From positions 558,001 through 622,000 of the forward strand of contig CM074148.1 of the NCBI GenBank assembly GCA_037178625.1: a stretch of 64,000 nucleotides of DNA, read 5' to 3'. The notes beneath the pieces are model-generated. The model worked only from the letters and a program-made list of their open reading frames with translations, searched no databases and was not told the origin of the DNA. Positions 9,501-20,422 of the stretch are shown here, piece by piece (the stretch's first letter is position 1; every line of letters begins with the position of its first letter). Position numbers and translations under genes: made by a program. The stretch comes from Skeletonema tropicum. Its lineage: Eukaryota; Bacillariophyta; Thalassiosirophyceae; Thalassiosirales; Thalassiosiraceae.

Positions 9501-10331
9501 ATGGGTTTGAGTAGACTGTTTGAGTTGCTGGGTTTGAGTGGAGAATTGGACGCAGGATCAGATGCAGATGCTGCCCATGTCGGCGTGGACAGTCATGAGT
9601 ACGGTTCGCACCGAGACCGTGACGACCTTCTGTTTGCGCAACCTAGAGGCAGTTGCTTCGGGGACTGTCCGCTCTGCTTTTTGCCTATGCCTATCGACAC
9701 AAGTAAACATGTGGTGTTTTCGTGCTGCAGCAAATTCATATGCTTAGGCTGTTTTCACGCCGAAGAGAAACGGCAACGACAGCTAAACGGTCCCAAAAAG
9801 TGTCCTTTCTGTCGACATCCTGTACCAACAACACTTGCAGAAGGGAATGCGAATGTGACAAGAAGGGCGGAAGCAAATGATCCGGCTGCACTGGTCAAAG
9901 TGGGTGACATCCATAACCATAAAGGGGAGTATAAAAGGGCGTTTCATTACTGGAGAAAGGCAGCTGATCTGGGAGATGCATGGGCGCATTTCAACCTATT
10001 CTTTTTGTATCAGGATGGGAAAGGTGTAGAGAAGGATGTGAAAAAGGAAGTGCACCACTTGGAAGAGGCCGCCATCGCTGGTCATCCTGCCGCTAGATAC
10101 AATCTTGGAGTTCATGAATGGAACGAAGGCAGTAATGAGAGAGCTGTGAAGCATTACATCATCGCCGCCAATCTAGGGCACGATAACTCACTTAAAATGC
10201 TGAAGAAGGAGGCAATAATGAGTAAAAAGGACCTTGCCGCAGCTTTGCGTGCACACCAGGCTGCAGTAGATGCAATGAAAAGTCCACAGAGGGACGCAGC
10301 ATATGCAGCTGAGGAGAGTCGAAACGACTAG
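9501..10331 (+). CDS. RING-Sel1 protein, intact
   Basis: This is a 276-residue protein without the MYND domain. The N-terminal MGLSRLFELLGLSGELDAGS is followed by DRDDLLFAQP and a RING-like treble-clef finger: Cys56-x2-Cys59, Cys75-Cys76, Cys81-x2-Cys84, Cys101-x2-Cys104. The usual RING histidine is replaced by the CC pair. Residues 118-258 form about three Sel1-like (TPR-type) repeats (e.g. GEYKRAFHYWRKAADLGDAWAHFNLFFLY; HHLEEAAIAGHPAARYNLGVHEW). RING plus Sel1 suggests a substrate-binding E3-like or scaffold role, as inference. The gene and flanks are a recent tandem duplicate of 6640-8815, and this is the undamaged copy. Confidence 0.85.
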   Translation: MGLSRLFELLGLSGELDAGSDADAAHVGVDSHEYGSHRDRDDLLFAQPRGSCFGDCPLCFLPMPIDTSKHVVFSCCSKFICLGCFHAEEKRQRQLNGPKKCPFCRHPVPTTLAEGNANVTRRAEANDPAALVKVGDIHNHKGEYKRAFHYWRKAADLGDAWAHFNLFFLYQDGKGVEKDVKKEVHHLEEAAIAGHPAARYNLGVHEWNEGSNERAVKHYIIAANLGHDNSLKMLKKEAIMSKKDLAAALRAHQAAVDAMKSPQRDAAYAAEESRND

Positions 10332-11080
10332 ATGCAGGATGAATTCCAGAGAGCATTATTTGCCGGCCTTGAAGTGTTGAGGTGTAGATGAATCCGTGAG
10401 CCACTGTCACTATATCTATGTTACGTTCGTAGACAGTCTATTCTCGTCGGATGTATCACTAAAAAAGTAGAAAAGACTAACTTGATAGAAGCCGAATGTT
10501 TTGAACAAAGTATTCTACCTCATTATTAAATGTAGTGAACATATCTCTCATTCTCTCGTCGCATTCCAACATAGCAACTACACTCTTGCATTACTTACTT
10601 AACAGTTTCGTGCTTTGAGACGCACACACTTCATCACTTAGTGACGAATTGGAGCAAGAATGCGTCAAGTCACAATCACAGGCGAGCATAGCTAAGGTTA
10701 AGGTAGTGGTGAGTGAGACGCTACGCCTCGGCAATCTATTTATGATAGGTCCACAAAAGAGTTGATCCAGGCCTCAGTGGTGTGGTAAGAAGTAAGACGT
10801 AAGAAGCAAGGTGGGGGCTTCGTCTTGGAAGATATGTTTGAATGAAGCTGCAAATAAGTAAAGGTTAAAGGCATGAACAATGCAGTATTTTGATACTGTA
10901 TCCATGCGCGGTTTCACCTGAAATGAATCATGCACGAATCATTCATCTTGAATGCAAGCACTAGAGCCAAGCAAGCGCATTGCCTGCAAATATTGATGGT
11001 TCTGCTTCTACTTCCACGGCAGACAACTCTTCATTCTATTTCAGCAGCCGATCATTTTCCTATTGACCGCAACGCAACAT
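10332..11080. other. Duplicated intergenic block (second copy)
   Basis: Nearly identical to 7,789-8,537. No gene seen. Confidence 0.6.
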
Positions 11081-11516
11081 ATGGCGATGGAAGAAGTCGA
11101 CATAGTGGAAAGGCAGGTGACATTTTGTCGTCTTGTGCTTCCTGCGGTATCGCTGAAGTTGATGCCATCAAATTGATGACCTGTACCGCTTGCAAGCTTG
11201 TTCGGTATTGCAGCGTAGCTTGTCAGAAACATCACAGACCGCAACACAAGCGAGCGTGCAAGAAGCGGATGGCTGAGTTACGTGATGACCTCCTTTTTGC
11301 GCAGCCCAATGACAGTTGCTACGGTTATTGTCCAATCTGCTGTTTGCCGCCAATCTTGGAGAAGGAGAATCATTGAAAATGCTGAAGCAGGGTTATGCAG
11401 AGGAATTTGTGAGTAAAGAGGACTTTGCTGCAGCTCTGCGTGCATACCAGGCTGCTGTAGATGCAATGAAAAGTCCACAAAGAGATGAAGCATATGCATA
11501 CCTTATGAAGAGCTAA
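11081..11516 (+). pseudogene. MYND-RING-Sel1 gene with internal deletion and 4-bp frameshift
   Basis: The copy is nearly identical to 8538 onward but has lost four bases just after the eighth codon (near 11,104), so the ATG at 11,081 is out of frame with the MYND domain. The downstream frame is open from an ATG at 10,930. At about 11,348 the RING finger (CPICCLPP) is joined directly to the last Sel1 segment (AANLGEGESLKMLKQGYAEEF), removing the second half of the finger and most Sel1 repeats. The joint has GCC microhomology and shifts the frame, so the reading stops at 11,376. The tail frame is open to 11,516. Confidence 0.8.
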
Positions 11517-12272
11517 GGAAAGTCGAATAGATACAGATGCACCATGCATTCCAGAGAGCATAATTTGCCGGCCTTGAAGTGTTGAGGTGTAGATGCATCC
11601 GTGAGGCACTGTCACTATCTGTGTTCGTAGACAGTATAGTCTCGTCGCATGTATCAATGAATAAGTAGAAAAGCTATCTTGACAGAAGCCAAATGTTTTG
11701 AACTTGAACAAAGTATTCTACCTCATTTATTTACATGTAGGAACCCATCTCTCATTTTCACTTTGCATTCAAATACAGCAGCTATCACTCTCGCATTGCT
11801 TACTCAACAGTTTCGTGCTTTTAGACGCGCACACTTCATCACTTGGGGTGACGAATTGGACCAAGAATTACATGAAGTGATCACAGGCGAGCATACCTAA
11901 GGTAGTTTTGAGATGAGCCGCTACGCCTCGGCAATCCATTTATGATAGGTCCATAAAAGAGTTGATTCAGGCCGTCGGTGGTGTGGTAAGAAGTAAGAAG
12001 CAAGGTGGGGGCTTCGTCTTGGAAGTTATGTTTGAATGAAGCTGCAAATAGGAAATAGGAAAAGGCAAAAAAATACCCGTATTTATGATACTTGTAGTAT
12101 CCATGCGCGGTTTCACCTGAAATGAATCATGCACGAATCATTCATCTTGAATACAAGCAGAGAGCCAAGCAAGCGCATATTGATGGTTCTGCTTCTACTT
12201 CCTCGGCAGACAACTCTTCATTCTATTTCAGCAACCGATCATTTTCCTACAGTGACCGCAACGCAACAATAT
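11517..12272. other. Third, diverged copy of the array spacer
   Basis: Related to 7,800-8,537 and 10,340-11,080 but with many substitutions and small indels, so it is an older duplicate. No gene seen. Confidence 0.5.
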
Positions 12273-13175
12273 ATGGCAATGGAGGAAGTCGACATCGCAA
12301 GTGGAAAGACAGGTGACATTTTGTCGTCTTGTGCTTCCTGCGGTATCGCTGAAGTTAAAGCCATCAAACTAATGACATGCACCTCTTGCAAGCTTGGTCG
12401 GTATTCATTACAGCGTAGCTTGTCAGAAACATCATAGACCGCAACACAAGCGAGCGTGCAAGAAGCGGATGGCTGAGTTACGTGATGACCTCCTTTATTC
12501 GCAGCCCAATGACAGTTGCTATGGGGACTGTCCAATCTGCTGTTTGCCCCTACCTCTTCATCCTCGTAAGCATGTGATGATGTCGTGCTGCAGCAAAATT
12601 CATCTGTGTTGGCTGTGCTTACGCAGATATGAATCGGGGGCTAACATGTATATTCTGTCGGCAAGACTTGGCAAAGATGAGCACCCACGAAAACAATATG
12701 AAAAGGGCTGAGGCTAATGATCCAGTAGCATTGGTACATGTTGGTATAAGTTTTGCCTCGAAAGGGAAATATGCCGAGGCATTTCGATATTGGTCAAAGG
12801 CAGCTGAGCTGGGAAGTGGATCAGCGCATCAAAATCTATCTGTTTTGTACCGTGAGGAAAAGCATGTTGAGATGAATGAGAGACGAGCAATATACCATTT
12901 GGAAGAGGCTGCCATCGCTGGTCAACCTGATGCTCGGTTCAATCTTGGGTTACTTGAGTGGGACGTCGGCAGCAACGAGAGAGCGGTGAAACATTTCATC
13001 ACTGCCGCCAATCTCGGAGACGATGAATCAGTGCAAATGCTGAAGCATGGCTATGCGAATGGAATATTAAGCAAGCAAGGATGACTTTGCTGCGGCTCTT
13101 CGCGCACACCAGGCTGCCGTAGATGCAATGAAAAGTCCGCAAAGAGCAGCGGCGCCACCCTTGCCATCCTTGAAA
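12273..13175 (+). pseudogene. MYND-RING-Sel1 gene with three frameshifts
   Basis: The order MYND, RING, Sel1 is complete, but a 4-base insertion in the MYND finger (near 12,405, GGTATT-CATTACAG) shifts the frame, a single extra T in the RING finger (near 12,600, AAAATTCATC) shifts it again, and an indel near 13,075 (GCAAGCAAGG) ends the Sel1 frame at 13,084 (ILSKQG). The segment 12,629-13,084 is open and almost identical to 8890-9230. Recent decay is indicated because the rest is well conserved. Confidence 0.8.
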
Positions 13176-13740
13176 TGAGGATGAAGCTTCTCTACATTTG
13201 CATCGCTTGACATAAAAATGTAAACTCTCTTTTCATGTATGGTACATATTTCATCTGTATCTGTAGGAGATACTGTAGTGAGATGATTCAACATCACAGT
13301 CTGGTTATTTTGATAGCATGTCAAGGAACACTCGGGGAAAAGGAAAGATATCTCACATTCGAATACTTTCAGGAATTTCTTCATCTTACTCAACATTGAG
13401 GCACAGGCACATGACATGACATACGCATCCATCTTTGTGGAGACTGATTGAACGGTGTACAATGCAATCAGTAGGATGCTTCGTAAAACAAAGAAAGAAA
13501 AGTTTGACACATTACCTATCGCCAACTGTACCTCTAGAGCTGTGAAAAATGAATCATGCACGAATCATTTATCCTCAATGCAAGCTGCAAGCTGAGTGGA
13601 TAGCCAAGCAAGCTCATTGCCTCCAAGCGTTGATGTTCTGCTTTCACTTTCACGGCAGGCAACAATCTATCTTCAGAGCCAATCGTCTTCCTCTTCCGAT
13701 ACCTCTACCTCTAGTGATCCGCTGTACTACACATAAAGTG

Positions 13741-14715
13741 ATGGAGGAAATCGACAGCGCAGCAAGTGGAAAGGCCAGCGATACATCGCATTGTGCTTCC
13801 TGCGGTATCGCTGAATTGGATGACATCAAATTGACAGCATGTGCTGCCAACTGCAATCTCGTTCGATATTGCAGCGTCGCATGTCAGGAACATCATCGGT
13901 CGCAGCATGAAGCAATGTGCAAGAAGCGGGTGGCTGAACTGCGGGATGAGCTTCTCTTCACTCAGCCCGAAAGCAGGTGCTTCGGGGACTGTCCCATCTG
14001 CTTTTTGCCAATGCCTATCGATGGGAATGAACGTGGGTTGATGTCGTGCTGTAGCAGTGAGATATGTAAAGGCTGTATTCACGCTGACAGACCACGGCAG
14101 GTAAATGGGTCGCTGAAGCGACTATGTCCATTCTGTCGACATCCTGCACCAGCAACACGTGCAGAAGCTGATGCGAATGTGATGAGAAGGGCGAAAGCGA
14201 ATGATTCGACTGCACTGGTAGAAATGGGTGCAAACCATTACCATAAAGGAGAGTATAAAAGGGCGTTTCATTACTGGACAAAGGCAGCTGATCTGGGAGA
14301 TGCATGGGCGCATTTCAACCTATTCTTTTTGTATCAGGATGGGAAAGGTGTAGAGAAGGATGTGAAAAGAGCAGTTTATCATTTGGAAGAAGCTGCCATC
14401 GCTGGTCATCCCGATGCAAGATGCAATCTTGGAGTTACCGAGTGGAACGAAGGCAACTTCGATAGGGCTGTGAAGCATTACATCATCGCCGCCAATCTTG
14501 GAGAAGGAGGATCATTGAAAAATCTGAAGCTAGGTTATAAGAATGGACTAGTGAGTAAAAAGGACTTTGCCGCAGCTCTCCGTGCACATCAGGCTGCTGT
14601 AGATGCAACGAAAAGTCCACAGAGAGAGGCAGCAGCAGCGTATTTCAATGCAATGCAGAAGGTCAAATATCTGCACGACAATGATTTCATATTCAGAGAT
14701 CATAACTACCCTTGA
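13741..14715 (+). CDS. MYND-RING-Sel1 protein, intact full-length member
   Basis: A 324-residue product is obtained from the conserved ATG at 13,741 (MEEIDS; an in-frame ATG at 13,549 would add 64 residues that look like translated 5' flank). The MYND finger lies at residues 18-60 (Cys18/21, 34/38, 44/48, His52/56, Cys60). The RING-like finger starts at Cys84/87 and ends CPFCRHP. Sel1-like repeats run from about residue 160 to 305. This is the only undamaged MYND-type member in the window. MYND domains usually bind proline-rich partners; with RING and Sel1 this suggests an adaptor or E3-like factor, as inference. The region matching the 9501 gene (AFHYWTKAADLGDAWAHFNLFF) is almost identical at DNA level, suggesting gene conversion or exchange. 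Confidence 0.85.
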   Translation: MEEIDSAASGKASDTSHCASCGIAELDDIKLTACAANCNLVRYCSVACQEHHRSQHEAMCKKRVAELRDELLFTQPESRCFGDCPICFLPMPIDGNERGLMSCCSSEICKGCIHADRPRQVNGSLKRLCPFCRHPAPATRAEADANVMRRAKANDSTALVEMGANHYHKGEYKRAFHYWTKAADLGDAWAHFNLFFLYQDGKGVEKDVKRAVYHLEEAAIAGHPDARCNLGVTEWNEGNFDRAVKHYIIAANLGEGGSLKNLKLGYKNGLVSKKDFAAALRAHQAAVDATKSPQREAAAAYFNAMQKVKYLHDNDFIFRDHNYP

Positions 14716-16668
14716 GCGATGGAATTGCCATATCCATGAAAGAGCAATGTGAATGTCGCTATTATCATGAATGTAGATAGTAGCAGTAGATATTCCGGTC
14801 AAGCAAGAAAAGACAAACGCAGTAGTAGTAGTAGGATGTGTTGAACTAATGTCACTTTTTACACAATGTCGTATATTTCCTCGATATAAATTTCATGCAA
14901 GCTACCCCATTCATGTCATCAATGGGCAGTTAGTCTCAAGCACCACAATAACTGCTGCCAGAATCACTTGCTCCCAGAAAGACATGCACAGACTACGTGA
15001 ATCTGAAATCTGAAATCAACGAGTAAAAACTGATTCTCTCGGATTTGTTCAGCTACGAAGATATTGCACACTACGTCACAGAACTCTTTTAATCATCTCA
15101 CCCTCTTATCTACTTACAGGCAGTGGTAGGATCATCGATTTGTTTCATTCTCAGTCCAAGTCTGCAAGCTATTTGAGGGAGTGCCAAGTTAATAGAGCAT
15201 CTCCGTCCTACATACATACATACTTACACGTAGATTACTTACTTCTAATTATTTCACCTACCTATGTACGTATCTTATTGCGTCTTATTTCTTCAAGTTC
15301 AACTCAAACTCCGGAGTTTCTGGAGCTAAAACGCGAAAGATAAAAGAAAATCCCTCCGCCCTCTAGGGGTTATAGCAGGCAAAAAAGACAAAAAAACACG
15401 TCACACCAACACCTCAACTTCAAGGCCTCAAATCCAAAACCCGTTCCTCAATCACGCATATTCAACACAATCAATACCGCATGAGACAATGCTTTCATCA
15501 CACAGATTCAATATAACTACAGATAAGTTCAATGACCCACCATACTATTTGAGACAAAAGACACTTCGATCTGTCAATGACCCGACACCACCTCACTCCG
15601 TTGTGCATTGTTGGAAGAGCATTTCCTGCATGGCAGGCTGGCAGATGTGAGTTAACCCGTTTGTATCTATCTTGAAGGCGTGGCATTCCTCCGTGCACTT
15701 GTTGTTTTTTTCCGTGCAGTTGTAGCAGTCGATGTGTTTCACGCGCACTTGTAGGGAGCTAGCGAGCTTGTGTAGCTTCAAGGCCTCGGTGTTTTACACG
15801 TGCACTTGTAGCCTGCGAGCGTGCTGTTGTAGGTGATACTTGAAGCGAATGCTTCAATTTTTTAGAAAGTGTACAACATTCCTATATTGCTTCTTTGCCT
15901 CAACATCAATAGCATCTGCTCATATCATTCCTTCAATCATTATTTATTCAACCACGCACTCATTCAGTAGTATTGTTGATAATCGAATATTGTAGAAGAG
16001 CTCTTATTAGGAACATACGTTGTTAGAGGTGAGTGTGGAAGAATTCAGACGGGTAGAGAGGAGGTTCCTACTGCATGAACTTTTTGGATATGGATTGTGT
16101 TTTTTACACTCGTATATACACATGTCCGAGTGTTGCTTGAACTCTTGCCGCCAGCAAGAGAGAGAGACGCACCGGTCAGTTAGTTGTAGATGCAGTGATG
16201 GGAGTATTGGAGGGGGTTGATGCGCCCTTCCCTTTCAATAGCCATGGAGCAACCCCCTTTGGGATCGTGTCAATAATTGACCTCATCGCTGTATTGGTGA
16301 TATCAATTATTAGTCTATGGCGGACATGCATGCTGCGTTCCGCCCGGCACCGCCAACACTTACGTTATTGTTACACTTTTAATTCATGCTCACTGATTAT
16401 TTCCTCTTGCTTGTGTTTTATCGTTTCAGACGACTTCTTCAATAATTCTGACACACGTCCCATTCAAAAAAAGTCAACACACCGACTAAATAGTAATAAC
16501 ATCTGATCCAAGACACACAGTCACAGCGAGGGTTAAAATATCCACTTACTAACAACACGCCAACCAATAACACATCCAACTTCAATAACAACAACAACAT
16601 CCAGCACTACGCCTAACACCACATCAATCCATCACCAACACCAATAATCCATCCATCAATCCAAAAAT
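14716..16668. other. Long intergenic region, no supported gene
   Basis: There is a short TACA microsatellite at about 15,210-15,225. Near 15,710-15,835 a degenerate repeat contains CACTTGTAG three times. A 100-codon frame at 16,198-16,506 has one hydrophobic stretch but no other sign of coding. The last 150 bases are CA/AAC-rich and look like a 5' UTR of the next gene. Confidence 0.5.
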
Positions 16669-19098
16669 ATGAAACGGACATCCTTCCCCGCCCTCCCCAC
16701 AGTCGACTCCCTCTCCTCTCATTCGAACTCTCAACACTCCTCCTCCTCCCGCAATAATATCAACAACAAAGCCAACAGGGACATGAACAACAACAACAAC
16801 AACACACCATTGGGAGGATCACGAATGAAACGTTCCCCCTATCTAAGTGCCATGACTACCGATCATGATAGTGGGGGGGAAGATTTGGTGGCGTTATTGA
16901 GTCGACCGAAGCGCAATGATGCCAGTGGTGGAAGTGGTGGGTTGACGAAAGGAAGTAGTGGTGGTGGTGGGAAGGGAGGAGGGGGGGGAGGAGGAGGAGC
17001 GGGGGGGATGCAATTTTTTAATTTGAAACGTCCTAGTAGTTTTCGACAGTTGGATGATAGTGGGGATGATGATGGTGTGCAGCGGGGTCTTCAGGGGTTA
17101 CAGCGGGGAGGGCAACAGCAGGGAGGACATGCTCAACAAGATAGTATTGGGGGGATGACAGGTGCCTCAGGAGCAGCAGGTGGGATGACGACAACAGCAG
17201 GAGGATTATCGTCCGGTGGTGGTGCACCAACAACTTCCACACCAACAGCATCAGGTGGTGGTGGTGGTGGTGCACGAATTCCAAGTTTACGATCCGCACT
17301 ACGTGTCAATTCCACGGCACAAATGCAGATGGAAGCTGTCAGTTCCACCAACAATATTGGTGGAATAAAGAAGAATACTTCGGTAACATTTTCAATGAAT
17401 ACCAAGAATCCTAGTCGGTTGGGATTGCAGAGTCCGAGTACTACTACTACCGCACACTACCAACAACAGCAGGGTGGTGCTGGTGGTGGGAATGCTGCAG
17501 CGGTGGGAAATAATGATGCCTTTCCATTATTTTCAACTCCATCCACTGGTGGCGGCGGCGGTGGCGGCGGCGGTGGTGGTATTTTGAAAAAGAATAATTA
17601 TGGAGTAATGATGAAAAAGAGTCAAAGTATTTGTGCCCCCGAATATTTATTGGCGCATAGTGGGAGTAGTGCCAGTGGAAGTAGTGGTTCTCGTTCGGGA
17701 AGTGGGAGTGGGGGGAATGCTGCTGCTGGTGGTGCTACTGGTGGTGCTGGTAATAGTGGGGGAGGAGGTGCGGAGGGGGGGAATGCATCCTTTCCAATTT
17801 ATTTTGCCAAATTGGGTGATCATCAGCAGCAGCAGCAGCAATCTCAACCTCAAGTGTCTCCACAACATCCACAAGGTGGTCTTCTCCCCCAACAACAACA
17901 ACATCAACCACCATCACCAACACAACATGTCCGACGAAAGTCCAAATCAATGAATACACTCCAGTACAGTTACCAAAACGATGAACTCATGGGAGACAAC
18001 AACAACAACCCCCATTCCACCAATTCCACCTCCACCAATAATAATAACGATTACCAACACGATACCACCAACAAATTATTCAGTGCATTGGGAATCAACC
18101 CCTCAAGTCGTGTCAATCTCAAATTCCGTGACATGCTCGATGAAGGTGATGGACATGAGGGTGATTTGAATTTACGATTGAGGAATCAACAGTGGAAGGA
18201 TTTTCGATTGTTTAGTAAGGAGTTTGAGAGTGAGAATCCCATGTTGGTTTCGATTGAAGAGGATGGTAGTGGTACGGGGGGGGATAGTCCTAGTTCTTCT
18301 CCCATGTCGAGAAAATCATCGACTTCGTCACTTTCGGGATCGAAACGTGCTATATCACCATCAACGTCATCGAATCAATCTTCGACATCTTCTTTGGTGT
18401 CGTCGTCCAATAATAAAAAGGCAGCAGCAGCAACTGCAACACCAACGGCAGCAACAGCAACTGCAACTGCATTTATGAACAGTTTTGGAAGTCATCGACA
18501 ATTAAATGCACATCGTGCATCGGTATCTGTGAATGATTTGGCGATGTTACGACGATCTGCGGCACGGATGAGGGTGGCTCCCACTACTACTACTACTACT
18601 GCCACCAACAACAACAACAACTCGAATCCAAACTCCTTTACAACACGAACAGCACCAGGTGCTACACTTGGTGGTGAAATGTTAAGTCGAATTTCAAGTA
18701 AGAATTCTGTATTGAGTTCGAATAGTAGTATGGGAAGTGGTGGTGGTGGTGGGTCTGGGTCTGGGGGATTGACAAGAACAACAACAACAACAACAACAAC
18801 ACAAGAGCAAAAGTTATCACCACTAGCACAAATGATGGCCAAATCGGCAAATTTATCCTCCAAACAACAACAAGATTTATTTTTAAGCAAGGCAATCTAT
18901 GAACGTGGATTACAACAACGCCAACACCAACATCAACCATCGCAAATGGGACGAAGGGTACATACGGTAGGGGCAGGATTAGCCTATGGTGGACCGAATT
19001 TGAGTCGATTTGATTTAGGATCGTTGAGGAAGGATTTGAGTATTATGAGTGGGGGGAGTGGAAGTAGTGGTGGTAAGAATGAAGAGTGGGATTTATAA
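16669..19098 (+). CDS. Low-complexity Asn/Ser/Gly/Gln-rich protein
   Basis: This single frame of 809 residues starts MKRTSFPALPTVDSLSS. Most of it is disordered: poly-Asn, poly-Gly (several runs of 7-10), Gln/His tracts, Ser runs, Thr tracts. Islands of ordinary sequence may be the functional parts: RIPSLRSALRVNS, ITKKNTSVTFSMNT-like basic stretches, VRRKSKSMNTLQYSYQNDEL, KLFSALGINPSSRVNLKFRDML (about residues 465-490) and SLSKAIYERGLQ-like C-terminal segments. Repeated RxxS motifs suggest phosphorylation sites. No domain is recognised. A regulatory or RNA/chromatin role would be a guess. The CA-rich leader and the lack of stops over 2.4 kb support coding. Confidence 0.7.
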   Translation: MKRTSFPALPTVDSLSSHSNSQHSSSSRNNINNKANRDMNNNNNNTPLGGSRMKRSPYLSAMTTDHDSGGEDLVALLSRPKRNDASGGSGGLTKGSSGGGGKGGGGGGGGAGGMQFFNLKRPSSFRQLDDSGDDDGVQRGLQGLQRGGQQQGGHAQQDSIGGMTGASGAAGGMTTTAGGLSSGGGAPTTSTPTASGGGGGGARIPSLRSALRVNSTAQMQMEAVSSTNNIGGIKKNTSVTFSMNTKNPSRLGLQSPSTTTTAHYQQQQGGAGGGNAAAVGNNDAFPLFSTPSTGGGGGGGGGGGILKKNNYGVMMKKSQSICAPEYLLAHSGSSASGSSGSRSGSGSGGNAAAGGATGGAGNSGGGGAEGGNASFPIYFAKLGDHQQQQQQSQPQVSPQHPQGGLLPQQQQHQPPSPTQHVRRKSKSMNTLQYSYQNDELMGDNNNNPHSTNSTSTNNNNDYQHDTTNKLFSALGINPSSRVNLKFRDMLDEGDGHEGDLNLRLRNQQWKDFRLFSKEFESENPMLVSIEEDGSGTGGDSPSSSPMSRKSSTSSLSGSKRAISPSTSSNQSSTSSLVSSSNNKKAAAATATPTAATATATAFMNSFGSHRQLNAHRASVSVNDLAMLRRSAARMRVAPTTTTTTATNNNNNSNPNSFTTRTAPGATLGGEMLSRISSKNSVLSSNSSMGSGGGGGSGSGGLTRTTTTTTTTQEQKLSPLAQMMAKSANLSSKQQQDLFLSKAIYERGLQQRQHQHQPSQMGRRVHTVGAGLAYGGPNLSRFDLGSLRKDLSIMSGGSGSSGGKNEEWDL

Positions 19099-19519
19099 TG
19101 AAAGAGGAGGAGGGTTGATGATCTCGCTTTCTTTTATAGATAGGGCTTAATTATTATTATTATTGAAGGTGTTGGATAGAGCAAGTTTTTATCTTTGGGG
19201 TAAGATGTTGGATGTGATGCACACAGACCAATCTCTCTCTCTCTTTTCTACCTCTACTTCAAAATCGACCAGAGAGTTGTCTTCTTAACAACGTGCAAGA
19301 CAGTTATCATAGAATCTATAGAGCAATCCATTCTCAAACAATTGATATCATTTCAAAATGTAACCGCTCGGAAAGAGGAGGGCTAGAATGAACAAAGTGG
19401 AGGACTGCTATGTTGGGCACTCTATTGGAGTGTTTCCCATCCAATTCTACGCTTTCTCAGAGTAATCGAGAGAGAGAGAGGAGAGATAACTTGTTCCACT
19501 TACTTTGATTGTCATTACA
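19099..19519. other. Convergent intergenic region
   Basis: This is the 3' flank between the low-complexity gene (+) and the LRR gene (-). It holds an ATT repeat near 19,150 and CT/GA tracts only. Confidence 0.4.
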
Positions 19520-20422
19520 TCATATTATCGTCTGCACCTCTTCTTCTCCCTCCCCATCAAACGTATGAGATGGCAATTCCAGGAGAGGAAGGACATTATT
19601 GAACACAATATCACGAGGTAATGCAAGCTGGAGTGTAGTTGCAGCATCATCCAATACACTCCCATGTTCGGCTTTGTAGCGAATAATTTTGTCAAGAACT
19701 GATCTAATCCAAATTCGTATCGCCTGGGCCTTTTCTCCGTCAGAAATATCGTCGATTTCAGCATCCCAATGGCCGCCAGCATTTGCATCCGGAAGAATCT
19801 GATTGATCGAATCAATTTCTGCACTCATATCATTTCTCCATTCCTCCAATTGTAAAGCGGCGATAGTTTCGTGCAGTGCTCCCTCAACCAGATCGACGTG
19901 ATTCAAACTTTCGCACCCTCGGAATATCGTATCGTCAGCTATCATGCCATCTTTCAATGGGATCGTGATTCGTTCCAGAGAGAAGCAGCGACCAAATGCC
20001 CTAAAATCAAGTCTTTCCATCTTGCTATTGAATTTCACACTAGCCAGCGCTCTGCATCCAGCAAATGCTCTCTCTTCAACGATCCTGGCGGATGGCAGGT
20101 TGATGCTCCTCAGAGATTCGCAGCCACAAAATGCCCACTGTTCAATAATTTCCAGCTTGCCGCATTCGACATCCGTCAGGGCACTACAATTATCGAATGC
20201 ACCCTCCTCAACAATTTTGATGCCCGGCATGAATACTCGCCTCAACGAAGGACAGCCAGTGAATGCATATTCTTCGATCTTTTCGACTTCCTCATGGCAG
20301 ATAACTTCAATGATGTTACGATGATTAGAGAATGCCCTGCTCGGAATGGTTTTGACATCCACAAAGACATGAGTTACATGATCAGGAATATCCTCCACGC
20401 CGGTGTAAGTGAACCATTCCAT
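19520..20422 (-). CDS. BspA-like leucine-rich-repeat protein (copy A)
   Basis: The start is the ATG at 20,422 (MEWFTYTG), aligned with the other copies, giving 300 residues. The N-terminal strand region (VTHVFVDVKTIPSRAF) is followed by about seven LRR_5/BspA-type repeats of 22-24 residues (pattern I..AF..C.SL..V..P....I). There is then a conserved IPLKDGxI, a helical C-terminal part (LQLEEWRNDMSAEIDSINQILP; GEKAQAIRIWIRSVLDKII) and an acidic end. There is no signal peptide or TM segment, so it is cytosolic or nuclear. The function is unknown; such repeats bind proteins. Four copies and one relic lie in this window. Confidence 0.8.
   Translation of the reverse strand: MEWFTYTGVEDIPDHVTHVFVDVKTIPSRAFSNHRNIIEVICHEEVEKIEEYAFTGCPSLRRVFMPGIKIVEEGAFDNCSALTDVECGKLEIIEQWAFCGCESLRSINLPSARIVEERAFAGCRALASVKFNSKMERLDFRAFGRCFSLERITIPLKDGMIADDTIFRGCESLNHVDLVEGALHETIAALQLEEWRNDMSAEIDSINQILPDANAGGHWDAEIDDISDGEKAQAIRIWIRSVLDKIIRYKAEHGSVLDDAATTLQLALPRDIVFNNVLPLLELPSHTFDGEGEEEVQTII

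Noticed and set aside
15000..16500. Short frames with hydrophobic segments (e.g. 16,198-16,506)
   Set aside because: Low-quality composition, no conserved partner and no splice context; not supported as genes.
17030..18940. Minus-strand frames within the low-complexity gene
   Set aside because: These are shadows of CAA/GGT/AAC repeat codons of the plus-strand gene.
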